From Acanthosepion esculentum (Eukaryota > Mollusca > Cephalopoda > Sepiida > Sepiidae), in assembly GCA_964036315.1 (NCBI GenBank), contig OZ038487.1, forward strand, positions 55,157,409-55,221,408: DNA of 64,000 bases, given 5' to 3'. Under the pieces are notes generated by a model. That model was not told the DNA's origin and did no database searches. It worked only from the letters and a program-made list of their open reading frames with translations. Shown one piece after another: positions 44,780 to 55,782 of the stretch (positions within the stretch are counted from its first letter, which is position 1; every line of letters starts with the position of its first letter). The position numbers and the translations under genes are program-made.

Positions 44780-44849
44780 CTCTCATTCACCCAATCAATA
44801 GACTACAAGGTCATTCATTGCTAAATCCATGCAATATGGCCGACAACGG
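44780..44849 (+). promoter_or_regulatory. Candidate host first coding exon and upstream CCAAT
   Basis: ATG at 44836 has A at -3 and G at +4. Four codons later the sequence reads CGG|GTGAGC, a good 5' splice donor at 44849/44850, giving M-A-D-N-G. A CCAATCAATAG CCAAT-like box lies about 50 bp upstream. The local DNA has CpG and matches nothing else in the window. Very short and unproven. Confidence 0.25.
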
Positions 44850-45535
44850 GTGAGCAAACAGTTTTCTTACAATGGAAGCTGATTTTGATGAATTAAGAAC
44901 TAGTTTTTATTTAGCCTGATTTTTTGTTGTTTTTATTCTTATATTTTTTGTCAGGTTTTTATTTTTCTACCTTCAGATATTTCCCCTTTTTGATGTAATC
45001 TATGTTTTTTAAAATTGTTTTTGCTTCAGCTTTGGGTGCAGTTCTAAACACCAATATTATTGCTTCGTTTAAAGAATTTTATTTAAATTGAGTTGCTTAT
45101 ATAAATATTATAGCCACAAAAGTAATGCTTTATTAAGGCTGAAAATGGTTGTTTGCAATGCTTTGCTTTCAAGTTTTCTTTCTCTTAGTTGAAATAGAAC
45201 ATCAGACCTTGCAGCAATCAGTCTTTTTCTTTATCATTTGAATTAAGCCTGCATATACTCCCAGTAATCATTTATCTTTCTTTGGTAACACAGATTTTAC
45301 ACTGTTTGTTCTATGGTAGATGTATGATCATGTAATAGTTATCATCATGGAAAAGAAAATCAAGCAAACTGAATTTAAATTCTGGCATAATCAGTTCAAT
45401 CATAATGAATTTGTTTATTCTCGACAGATATGTTAAAAAGTAGGGTAGAATGGTTACTGATCTGGCAGAAGGATAACTCTGACTTCCAAACAGTAAAAAG
45501 CAACAAGACACAATTACAGTTCTCATATAATAAAG
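44850..45535. other. Unassigned AT-rich DNA
   Basis: No recognisable element. It would be intron if the preceding exon candidate is real. Confidence 0.4.
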
Positions 45536-45539
45536 TGTT

Positions 45540-46015
45540 ATATAAGAATAAAGTGTCACTGCTGACACTTGAGTTTGAACATAGATCGCCAGTGAGCAAA
45601 CACAGGCGATCGTATTATTGAATTAACTGGATCATGTGACCATAGAGGAAATGCATATATACGAAGTCATGTGACGTCTAGATTGATCTCAGTTCTAGTC
45701 TATCCTCTATACTATATGGATCGCATTGCTATTTCTATTCTATCCTCTATTACTATAAAAACCACTACCTCTACTCTATTGACTATACTATTTCTCTATT
45801 CAGATTACTATATGGGTTACTATTCGATTGAGTATTATCCAGCAAGTACTATTAGTGTGAGTGCTATTCGAAGGCATCTGACACCAGCATTGTTCAATGG
45901 CGTACTATAGTTGTATCTGCAATTACAAAGTCTCTACTACAATGAGCATTACAGAAGTGACAACGAGTATTCGTTGACATTACAAAAGTGTCAACTGAGT
46001 GCTTGTTGACATCAC
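45540..46015 (+). repeat. Interspersed repeat G, copy 2
   Basis: Matches the reverse complement of 2075-2495. A 63-77-codon frame in it is accidental. Confidence 0.65.
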
Positions 46016-46129
46016 AAAATGAAGAAAAGAAATCTGTAGAGTCATGATCTGCTATGGCATAAGACACTTTATTAGATGTTAGTTAGTTTGTGGCAATGAG
46101 CCTTATCACTCCAATATATAATGAAACAG

Positions 46130-46469
46130 TATACCAGCAGGAGTAAATTTTATACCAATTTCCACCAATTCTAACCTTCATGGCTAAGACTCAACATGCT
46201 ACACACATTGTAATGAACAGGCCTCATTTCCTCTGTATTCAATTGGTGAGATGTAATTTCCACTCAAGCAACTTCTCAGGAACCGCTGTGATACTGACTC
46301 CCAAGAGAATGCTTCTCCAGTCACTACAATCTTAACCTATTCAGTAATAGAGTTAACTGTTATCTTCCTTATATATCTCCATAAACTGTGCCTCTTACTT
46401 TGTAAACCTCTACCTTGAGTGGCTCTTGGGCCTTGCACAGGGTGAAGACCACTGTAAAAAAAAAAAAAA
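46130..46469 (+). mobile_element. L2-A LINE 3' end with poly(A)
   Basis: C-terminal RT tail and 3' UTR like 3100-3368, ending in a 14-base A run at 46456-46469. Confidence 0.75.
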
Positions 46470-46619
46470 CTTAGTACTTCAAGAGTATTATTGTCATCAA
46501 AAATTGTAGTTGGGAATGTAACAGGAGCTGAATTACCAAATTGACAATGAGATATAAATTTAGTTATATTATTATCATCTTCAATCATTACAAAAGAAAA
46601 GAACGTGACTTCAGGAATT

Positions 46620-46668
46620 ATTTACTCTATTTACGTGCAGACTATTGTCTTCATCTTTGTTGTTGTTA
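46620..46668 (-). mobile_element. SINE-A subfamily 2 tail fragment
   Basis: Complement of the GATGAAGACAATAGTC tail region, directly in front of the next copy. Confidence 0.6.
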
Positions 46669-46670
46669 TC

Positions 46671-47018
46671 ACGGGACAATAGCCTAGTAAATTAAAGCAT
46701 TGATTCATAAATTTGGTAACATAGTAATTCTGAGTTCAATCCCTGGGTTAGGCAGTGTGTATTCGGACTCAGGGGAAACAAGTTAAGCAATAAATGTGTA
46801 GTCATAAAAAATAAGCCAGTCTATCTCTAAACATGGGTCGAGGAATGAGAAGAGTCTACCTCCATAGATTAAATAAAGGATTAATTTCGGAATTCCAGGC
46901 AGGTTTATAGGATTGGTATACATCTGATGAAGGCTAGAGGGCACAATGGCTGAAACTTTGTGACAATAACAAAGAGGACAGTAGTTCATATGTAAATAGC
47001 ATAGATAATGATAACTCC
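46671..47018 (+). mobile_element. SINE-A subfamily 2, full length
   Basis: Box A-like TAGCCTAGTAA at 46680, box B AGTTCAATCCC at 46734. Core CTGATGA (46924-46930), a GGCT/GGCT hairpin allowing G-U pairs, GAAAC (46952-46956). Confidence 0.8.
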
Positions 47019-47079
47019 TCATCCAGGAAATTTTTTTCAGTGAATTCATGATATATTTTTCAATTTTTTCTCTGTACAT

Positions 47080-47280
47080 GCCTCAAGAGCCACTCAAAGT
47101 AGAGGGTTACAGAGTCAGAGGAACCATCCCAAGCAAGGTGATAATGCCACCAAGACCCAAGAAGTCACTGGTAGTTAAAGACAAGGAAAAGAGAAAACTA
47201 AAACCTTATTTTCTCAAGCCTACTTTTGGGAAAAATTTCTCAGAAAAAACTGACAGATTTCGACTTTCAGGAACATAAAT
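47080..47280 (-). mobile_element. LINE 3' UTR fragment
   Basis: The minus strand matches the LINE 3' line CTCTAC(C/T)TTGAGTGGCTC seen at 46415, followed by coding-side sequence. Confidence 0.55.
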
Positions 47281-47284
47281 GTGA

Positions 47285-47935
47285 CTGTCTCCAAATCATT
47301 CAAACATAAGAGATGACATGGCTACATAGCTTTTCCCTCCCCAACCTGTGTGTGCTGAAAGAAATCTGTCAGTAACTTCAAACAAATCGTCTCAAACAAC
47401 AACAAGGATGATCAGTGAATCATTGCTGACAATCAAAGTTTTTACTCAACTACAGCTTTTTACTGTGGACCAACTACTAAAAGGCCTTTTCTTAACCCCA
47501 ATTTTTTCTGGACCAAATTCCCAAAGACTTTAACTCAACTAAACACTATTTTTATGCCTTTTCAATTCTTTTGAATTTATGTAGATATATTTATATATAC
47601 AAAAGAAAAAAGAATTTAACAGACATAACCATGTTTTCTTCATTTTTAATTTAATATTGGTTGTTGTTCTGATGTTCAGATTTTTAATATAAAAAAAACA
47701 GGACAACAAAATTTCCTACAAAGCAAAAGAAGGTAGACATAGAACATTTACACTAGTCTTATAAGTAGATACTATTTGGGTTTTATATCTGAGTCTGGAA
47801 ACGCTACCCCTTTTGGGTGTGGTCTTCTTACCCTACAGGGAATGTAGTTGATATATTTGAAACTTGTACAACAGGACAATATTTAATCAGATGAAAATCC
47901 TATTATAATTGTGCCTGTCCCTCCATTTGTTAGTT
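47285..47935. other. Mostly unassigned DNA
   Basis: 47830-47880 is weakly similar to the complement of 20740-20790. Otherwise nothing recognised. Confidence 0.4.
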
Positions 47936-47939
47936 TGCA

Positions 47940-48110
47940 CAACCATTATGTCCTGTCAATACCTCATAAATAATGGACTATTTCATTTTGATCACATAGA
48001 AAGAGGGAGAAATATACTACTTGGTTTCAGTGGGGAATGAAAGAAACAAGGGAAGATAGAAGTGTTTAACAGCTGTTTCAGTGAAATGGGAAAGTTGACA
48101 ATTTCAAATC
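47940..48110 (+). repeat. Interspersed repeat I, copy 1
   Basis: Shares TGGACTATTTCATTTTGAT and GAAGATAGAAGTGTTTAA lines with 61065-61260. Confidence 0.65.
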
Positions 48111-48589
48111 TTTTCATTTGTACCTCCTTACTTCTTAAAATAACAACCAGCTTTTATAATTATGATTGTTATTGTAATATTTTGTGAATGTTGTTAAGCT
48201 CAAATGTTTAACAATGTGACAGGGGGATTTCTATGAATATTTTACTGTCATAGAACTTGCCATGAGCTTACTCAATCATTAACTTATGAGTTAACATTCA
48301 TCAGAATATTAAAATAAGAAAACCGTAAAATTTTTACAGGTTAAAACAAGCTAATATAATGATGGCATTAATACAGATTTTAAAATCTCTTTAAAATAAA
48401 ACTTCCTACAATTTGTTTTCATATATAAGTGTTGAAAGACAGAAAAATTAAGTTATTACATGTGGCTAACCACTGGTTACAGAGATACTGGTGCCAGAAA
48501 TCAGTGTTCAAACCCAGGTAAAAGCATTGATTTTCATGGGAGGATCTCCTCAGTTTCCTATTGTGAAACCACATCACTTATCTTCGCCT

Positions 48590-48672
48590 CATATCTCCAT
48601 AAACTGTGTATCTGTAGCGCTCTACATTGAGTGGTTCTTGGGCCTTGTACAAGGTGAACACATTGAAAAAAA
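48590..48672 (+). mobile_element. L2-A 3' UTR fragment with A run
   Basis: Matches 46375-46469, including TTGGGCCTTG and the A-rich end. Confidence 0.6.
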
Positions 48673-48679
48673 AACACCC

Positions 48680-49435
48680 ATAAGGTGATATCAGCTGCAA
48701 AGTAGATAGATTTCTGGTTAATATTTCACTGTAACTGGATATTATTCCAGTTTTAAATTGTATTTTTCTAAAAAGCTAAATATATATTTTTTTTATAACA
48801 GAATTTTAATATTTTTTTTAACAGATTTAATTTAGAAAGTTAAAAAAAAAGAGATTCAGTGAACTGATTTACATCATTCACTTCATCTCAGGCATTCTGA
48901 CAACTTAATCCTGGGAAATTTTAATGATGCAAATATTTATTATGTAAATAAATCTACTTATAAATTTTTCATTAGTTTTTTTTTAGATCTTCTTAAGTTC
49001 CAGTTAGATTTGTTTTCCATACAAGGATGGGAATTTGACTGTGATGATATTTGTTATATAAGAGATATTCCCAAAATTGTTCTCAGTGGAGTGGTTGGAA
49101 GTATGTGAATATATATATATATATATATATATGTGTGAATATGATATATATCTGAAGATGCATTGGAATAGCAAAAGTTGCCTTTAAAAAGTTAGTGTAT
49201 GTTATGGTGAAACACACCTAGTCTATAGATAATAGACTGTCCCACCTAATATAAGTAGGAGTCGGTGAGGGTCGACTGGGAGTCGAATACGAAAGTAGTC
49301 AGCTACCACAAGTAGATTACTCTGCGTAATACTTATTATAACAAGTTCCTAATGTTTTTGTATGTTGAACCTATTTAGGACCGAATTTAGTCCAAATACA
49401 TTTTCCACTGCGGAAAGTAACTCTACAACAATGTA
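48680..49435. other. Unassigned DNA
   Basis: Apart from a (TA)n tract at 49111-49133 I recognise nothing. Confidence 0.45.
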
Positions 49436-49439
49436 CTAA

Positions 49440-49845
49440 GAAATAGGAAAATTTCCTTAGACATCATAAAAGAGTGCTTAAATGCAATGTAATACCAGTC
49501 ATTGTCTATATCAGTGAATATTTGTCAGTCTCCATAAAGATGAAATAGAAACCAGGCAATAGAAATGTGGTTCTGCAAAGGGCTTCTCAGAATACCTTGG
49601 ACTAAATATGTGAACAATGGTGAAGTTTTAAAGATAGTGAAAACAAGAAGGATGATTGTACTTAGAATCAGAAAGTGACACTCGCAGGTCATACTGAAAG
49701 CAAGTGGGACAGAGGTAAACAACAAGTAACCTACCTGAAGAGTGATAGTGAAAAGACAACATTTAATAAGTGTTACACAGTAATTGTAGAGAGCTGTGAT
49801 TGCCTACATCCTAAAGGAACAAGGCACATAGAAGAAGAATAAAGA
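49440..49845 (+). mobile_element. RTE-like LINE C-terminal fragment
   Basis: Codes across frames for an AIEMWFCKGLLRIPWTKYV-like line and the VTYL and AYILKGTRH-like end, followed by the GAAGAAGAATAAAG tail. Confidence 0.75.
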
Positions 49846-49989
49846 AATTTTGCCCATTTTATAGATACTTACTATAATTTCCAAGCCCTAAACTGGGACA
49901 ATTTTCAATTTTTTTATTATGTTTTTTATAAATGAAAACTGTTTTTATGACCAACATCACTTTAGCTTCAGTGTTCACAGAGGCAACCA

Positions 49990-50440
49990 CCTGCTTTGTT
50001 GCTGAATGTTTTTTCATGACAAAATTTTCCACAAGGCTCGAGACTCACTCAAGGTAGAGGTTCAGTATTAAAATGGCTATAAAGAATGAGGTATGATATG
50101 AATGAAAGAGGAGGTGGTAGGAAGTGAGGATAAGGAGAACAGACAAAGATTGACTCTTGATTTGAAGAGGTTAAGATTGTAGTGTTCAAGAAAGCATCCA
50201 CGTGGCAGTCAGTTCCATAATCAGCAATTCTTAGGAAAGTGCTATTGGAGTGAAAATTTCTCCTCACATTTGGAATATGGAGGGAATGAGGGTGATTCAA
50301 CTCCTTGGAAGTAGCAGGAAATGACCTAACAATAAAAAAATTGGCTTCTTTTAGAACATAAAAGAGGCATTGAAAAAAGATTCTTTTTCTATATACAGAG
50401 CGATTATGGCCCTCCAAAACTTCCTATCTCTTGTGGCCCT
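49990..50440 (-). mobile_element. L2-A LINE 3' end, antisense
   Basis: The minus strand shows HPHSLHIPNVRRNFHSNSTF, then after a shift a LNLFKSRVNLCL-like tail and 3' UTR. Confidence 0.7.
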
Positions 50441-50589
50441 TAACAGTCTTTCACCTTTTGCTAAGAATTCTGCTCCCAGTTTCACCATCTATTCATACAT
50501 ATTAATGTAAGAAAAGGCAAGAAGTGAGGTTCTTGGTGCTATGCAGGAAAGATAACAGAAAATTCTAGACTTGAAGAGGTCAAGCTTTA

Positions 50590-50912
50590 ATTAGTGAATA
50601 ACATTTCAGAGTATCTGTCTATATTTCTGAGATGAGGTATTATGTACACTATTTACATTATTCGGACTATTGTCCTCATCTTTGTCGCCATATTTATTAC
50701 AACGTTTTGGCCGTTGTACACTCCAGCCTTCTTCAGGTGGTTGGAATGTCGAGCTGAACCCTTTATTTTGCTCACTGGGGTAGACTGTTCTAGTTCCACG
50801 TGTCATGTTTAATGGATATCAGTTGTCAGTTATTTCCTGTTAATTCCCCTCTCCAAATTCTCCACTACCTTAACCGGGTATTGAACTCACACTCTTTGGA
50901 TCCTGTCACTGC
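50590..50912 (-). mobile_element. SINE-A copy, head truncated
   Basis: Very close to the copy at 1083. Box A is missing. CTGAAGA is kept, but GAAAC has become AAAAC. Confidence 0.85.
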
Positions 50913-50919
50913 CATATAG

Positions 50920-51485
50920 GAGAACTGATATTTCATAACAGTTAAACACTCATTTCTTTGTTTCTAATGAAATTTTCCTGTTTCTTGATACGTTGCTTAG
51001 ATTTTGGAAGCACTATTTGCTATTTGTCTGATTTCAGTGTCACATTTTCTGTCCTCTGTGAAAATACTTCTTGGATCCTTAAATTTTCATACTTGCTTGA
51101 TTTTGGCATCTCAGATTTGTAGTTTTAAAAAAGAAAATCAAAATATCAACTGAAATGATCATCATGATCATTTTAAAAGCCACTGATACTCTAACACCAA
51201 TGTCCCAGTCAGAGTTAATTAATCTTTGTGCTTCTTCAAAGACATTTTTTATGATAGCTACACATGAGGTTGGCCTTACCAAGTATATATTCGGCAATAT
51301 TGGTAGTATCTTGCCTTCAGCACAGATGATTACCCAAATGTTTAAAATAAAAAAAATAAAGACTGAGGAGAGCTTGGAAGAAGTCAGAAGAATGTAAATT
51401 ATATTTTAAAAAAACAAACTATGATAACAAAGTATAGAAATGGGTGACATTCCTTCTCTCCAAACCTGAAATGGAAAATGAGTGG
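50920..51485. other. Unassigned AT-rich DNA
   Basis: No feature recognised. Confidence 0.5.
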
Positions 51486-51489
51486 ATGT

Positions 51490-51745
51490 TGTAAAAGGCT
51501 GTCTTTACTCACAAGTCAGGTACATCATGTTACAGAGGACTGTCTCTACTTAAATCTCAGACATCTCTTCCCTCTCTGGGGTCTACAAAAAATCTGTTTG
51601 TCTATAAAAAACAGGGATCTACTGATTGTCTGTTAAAGGTCACATGATCAACCAAACACATTGTATACTAATTAGGGAAGAGAAAGGAAAGTTATCTAAA
51701 CAACATATTTTCATTAGATTTTAGCATAGAATAACAAGAAAATTA
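51490..51745 (+). repeat. Interspersed repeat, copy 1 (CACAAGTCAGGTACATCATG)
   Basis: About 230 bp similar to 53262-53485 in the same direction. Class unknown. Confidence 0.7.
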
Positions 51746-51749
51746 TGTG

Positions 51750-52695
51750 ATATAGAATATTATTCTTTGCCTTCTGATGAAAACTATAAACAGATAATAC
51801 TTTCAAGAGCACTGTGTAAAAGGCAAGGTAAAATAAAGTGTGCCATTTCCATTTTGAAAATTGACATCTATTTTGTTGAGTAACACAGAAAGCCAACTTG
51901 AGTCAGGTTTGTATATTTATTAGAGAATTAATATTTTAGAAGGTCCTGGGAGAAAATAATGGAAAATAAATATGAACAGAAATGATGTAATGGAATTAAG
52001 CTCTAACAACCTTTTGATGTCACCAACTCCTTTAACATGGCAACATCATTTTTCTTTTTATTTATTCAAGTCCGGTTACCTCCCTTGGTTTGTATTTATA
52101 TATATATATATTTTTTTTTTCATTTGTTTTCATGTAAAATTGCATGAAGAGGAACGGTCATTTTGATGGGACACTAAATTATCTCTCTCTCTTTCTCTCC
52201 CTACCATTTGATTTGATTTTTACTTTTATATTTATTTTTTAACAGTTATGAGGGATGACAAACTGATGGAAATTTGAAGAATTCAAGTTGAGAATGGTGA
52301 TTTGATGTGTTGGTGCTAGAAAAAGTCAATAAATATATAAAACAAAGAAAAATCCCCTTATACTATAATTTTTGATCTTGTAAGAGGAAAAAAAAAAAGG
52401 CTCCACATGCTCACAGAAAAAAAGCTGCAAAAAAAAAAAAAATTTAAAAAAAAAACAAGAATTCAGTAGAAGTTAGAACATTAATATTCAAAGTGCAAAC
52501 CAGTGTTTGATGCAATTGAATGACAAAAAAGAAAGATAAGTATAAAAAAAAAGAAAGAATGACCCTTGTTTAAAAAATTGGATTTGCAGTTCATTCAAGA
52601 AGAGTGAACGAATCTGAATTCAGTTTTTATGTTCACTTCAAACACCCACACAGTCATGGATGTCTATTTATTTATAGTCTAATACATGAACACAC
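51750..52695. other. Unassigned AT-rich DNA
   Basis: Low-complexity A-rich stretches at 52380-52460. No gene seen. Confidence 0.5.
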
Positions 52696-52700
52696 ACATG

Positions 52701-52702
<2 letters not shown>

Positions 52703-52771
<69 letters not shown>
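52703..52771. repeat. (TA)n microsatellite
   Basis: About 34 TA units, one of the longest in the window. A second shorter tract is at 52926-52953. Confidence 0.98.
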
Positions 52772-52775
<4 letters not shown>

Positions 52776-52923
52776 TATAGAAGTATATATTATACATGCC
52801 TGTTTGAATAAATTTGTATACATGCTTTTATTTAATATATTTTTTGTGCTTCTTTCCAAATACACATCTATTAATACATCAGTATATTATTCCATGTGTA
52901 TGTATAAGTCCAAATGTGTGTGG

Positions 52924-52958
<35 letters not shown>

Positions 52959-53261
52959 TATATAAAAATTGCATTTAACCATTATGAATATGAAATATTG
53001 ATTTTCTGCTCTCAGTATTGATTATGAAGGTGACTATAAATCTCTGGAAGCAAGGTGACAGAAATATTCCCACCTCTCTTTCCAGTTCACTGAAACTTAT
53101 TTATTTCTTTCAACAGTTTGTTATTTTGAAAAAAGTATGTAGATAAAATTCTAATATTCCATTCACTAATTCAACCACCATTTTCTAACTTGATTCATTC
53201 CTTCTTTTGTTGTCCATTCCATTTTTTTAACACTAACAAATTTTAATTTGATCCATTAGTT

Positions 53262-53485
53262 GTCTTTAGTCACAAGTCAGGTACATCATGTTGCAAAGGA
53301 CTTTCTCTGAATCTTTAGGATCTACAAAAAATCTGTCTGTTGATAAAACCAGGATTCTGCTGAACTGGCTGTTATGGGTCACATGATCTGCCAAACACAT
53401 TGTGTAGTAATTGGGGAAAAGAAAGTAAAGTTATCTAAACAAAATGTATATTATCATTTGATTTTAGAGAATAACAATTTTTTTT
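53262..53485 (+). repeat. Interspersed repeat, copy 2 (CACAAGTCAGGTACATCATG)
   Basis: Second copy of the repeat at 51490. Confidence 0.7.
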
Positions 53486-53654
53486 TTTACTTTAACAATA
53501 TACCTTGTTTTAATTTCTTGTAATTACATTTACAAATCCTCCAACCAATTACAGAATAGTTTGATCTTTAGATTCTTAGTTATCTGTAAACTTAAATAAA
53601 TATTCTGTTTCATGACAAATCTTTTGTAAATATTAATCTTTTTTTTAATCATTT

Positions 53655-53765
53655 AATCTCAAGGAAGGCAATAAAGCAATTAAGATGCAAATAGTTACTC
53701 AGTGTGAAAGAGTCTGAGAAAAATAACTATTAAGGAGAGAGGGGAATAAAAGAACATGATTTAAG
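53655..53765 (-). mobile_element. LINE-A 3' end, outer part
   Basis: Matches 26190-26300. Its continuation is found only after the RTE insertion, at 54313. Confidence 0.75.
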
Positions 53766-54312
53766 GATTGAGATCTGTAGACATACTGGGATAGCCAAAG
53801 ACACATTCCAAAAGCTGGGCAGTGTATTGCGAGAGAGGAGGATTTCTTTGGTAGCAAAGAAAATAATATTGAGATGTTACATGACATTTGTTGTTCTTTA
53901 TAGCAGCAAATGTTGGATGATTTCCTCAAAGATGAAGAGACTCAAGGCGACAGAGATGTAGCTCTACAGAAGGATGCTAAGGATATCATGGACCAATTGT
54001 GTGAGCAACGATGAGGTCTTAGAGAGGTTGCAAACAAGGAAAAGCTTAACATACTGAAAGAGGCAGCTGAAGTTTCTGGGACACATAATGATGAAGGGGG
54101 GCCTGGAGAACCTGATACTCACAGGTCGAATAGAGAGAAAGAAAGACAAGGGAAAGCAGCATGTGACATACCTGACGAGCTTGAGCAGGTGGATGACAGA
54201 ACGTGGTCTGGGGGAGGAAGCTGAGGGAAGGAGCTTGCTGAGAGCTGCATGGGACAGAGGGAGGTGGAGAGCCATGATTGCCTACATCCTGAAAGGACAT
54301 GGCACATAAAAA
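53766..54312 (+). pseudogene. RTE-like LINE 3' end nested in LINE-A
   Basis: Best preserved RTE C-terminus here: KMKRLKATEM-like line, ERLQTRKSLTY-like line, then the open stretch GGLENLILTGRIERKKDKGK, VTYLTSLSRWMTERGLGEEA, WDRGRWRAMIAYILKGHGT (54100-54300). 5' truncated as usual for LINEs. It sits between two parts of one LINE-A copy. Confidence 0.85.
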
Positions 54313-54542
54313 GAAAAGAAGATGACAACTGACACTGCATCTAAATTTTTGAAGATCAAAGTTGATTGGAATGCAAGAAACTGAGAGAGAGTTCCACAAG
54401 AAGGGCAAGAGAAAAAAACTGTTAGCATGGTTACATCTAGCAATTTTAACAATAAATGGTAAGACCTAGAAAGCCAATACTGCACTTAAATTCATGAAAT
54501 TGAGGTACCAAAGAGGAAAACTCATCAGAACAATCTATACAA
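54313..54542 (-). mobile_element. LINE-A 3' end, inner part
   Basis: Continues the copy begun at 53655, with a CGTLSQFLAF-type coding line on the minus strand. Confidence 0.75.
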
Positions 54543-54547
54543 AGTTG

Positions 54548-54628
54548 AGTTTTAATCTCAGCTTGAAGCAATTGGATGTCTAGCTACACTGATGAGCTGT
54601 GATACAGTGAAACCGTCTGTGTATGACA
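54548..54628 (+). mobile_element. SINE-C 3' part
   Basis: Matches the minus strand of 22500-22570. Core CTGATGA (54589-54595), a CTGT/ACAG hairpin, GAAAC (54609-54613). It is cut off by the Helitron. Confidence 0.75.
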
Positions 54629-54629
54629 A

Positions 54630-55369
54630 TCTCTATCTATAAAAGGCAGGATGTGTGTGTTTGTGTGTAACGAATGCACGGCCGCAATTTTCGACGGATT
54701 TGCACCAAAATTTACATGCACATGCTCCAAGTTAGTGGGAAGGCCAACACCAACATTGCATTTCCCAACTCCCATCGATAGTGGAAATAATCGATTTTTT
54801 CATGCTTCTACAGCAGTTTTCATGTAGTTTGTGACCATTTTCTACTGGCCAGAGTGAGAGCCTATAGTTAGCTGCCACGAACAGGCAGAAAGATTCTATT
54901 GGCCAGTGTGAGAGCAAACAGCTGACTGAGATGAATGTTAACTAGCATGCTAGCATGCAGCTTCATACGTCACAAGTGGGAAAAATTTAAATCTGCATGG
55001 CACTTTACTCCAATTTGCTCATTCGCTTGCTTAAACTCAACGTTGATTCTGATTCCGCAAACTGGGTTGGGTGTGAAAAAGTATTTGTTGTTAACATTTT
55101 TTCATTCAGTTTTTCCAGTTACGAGTCCTTTTTTAATGCTGATCATTTTGTGTTCATTTTGTTTAGTTCTTTTTTCATAACAGATTTAATGTTTAGTATA
55201 GAGCTTAGAAAAAATTTGCAGTGTGAGATAGGCAAGAAGTAAGGCATGTAGCAACATCAGCATGACAAAGGGCACTCCTTTAAAGGCAAGGAAAGGCAAA
55301 AATAGCGATTGCTGTACGAGTCGTATGATTTTTGAATCAAGCACAGGCAACGCCTGGCCATGCTGCTAG
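54630..55369 (+). mobile_element. Non-autonomous Helitron, 740 bp
   Basis: Begins TCTCTATCTATAAAAGGCAG directly after A and ends in CTAG directly before T, the A|T insertion rule. Thirteen bases before the end is the hairpin CAGGC-aac-GCCTG. The interior CCGCAATTTTCGACGGATTT line near the 5' end is also Helitron-like. No Rep/helicase gene, so it depended on a partner. Two internal copies of a GGCCAG(A/T)GTGAGAG line occur near 54850 and 54905. Confidence 0.85.

Positions 55370-55416
<47 letters not shown>
55370..55416. repeat. (TA)n/(TG)n microsatellite
   Basis: Lies where the tails of SINE-C (sense) and family D (antisense) would meet. Confidence 0.97.
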
Positions 55417-55417
<1 letters not shown>

Positions 55418-55525
55418 AAGAAATATAGTTTTAAGGTGTGCTATATTTATGGGATAAAGTGGTCAATATCAGAGATAAAGTGTATGGAAATATAAATATA
55501 AAAGTGAACATTGAAGTCAACACTC
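55417..55525 (-). mobile_element. Family D retroposon, antisense, truncated
   Basis: Contains the 3' half of family D, ending near the core. Confidence 0.7.
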
Positions 55526-55766
55526 AGCAGCGACATGCTGGACGCAATCGTGGTCGTGATAATCAATCAGAACAAGGCCACATGCTCAACCCTTTGTCAC
55601 AATGAATTTGTGCTATCACAGCCTACAACAATCCCTAGAGGGCTCCAACTACCTAATTTCACTCAAGGATTGGGTCAACCCATGGATTGGTTTTCAGGCA
55701 CTTTCCAAAGATGCGACCCCTGGTCACATAGTCAGAAAACAAATGTTCTAACCACCCGGCTATATA
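55526..55766 (-). mobile_element. SINE-E, antisense
   Basis: On the minus strand it starts GCCGGGTGGTTAGAACATTT (tRNA-like head). The body is shared with 40277-40700. Confidence 0.75.
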
Positions 55767-55782
55767 TATATATACACAATTA

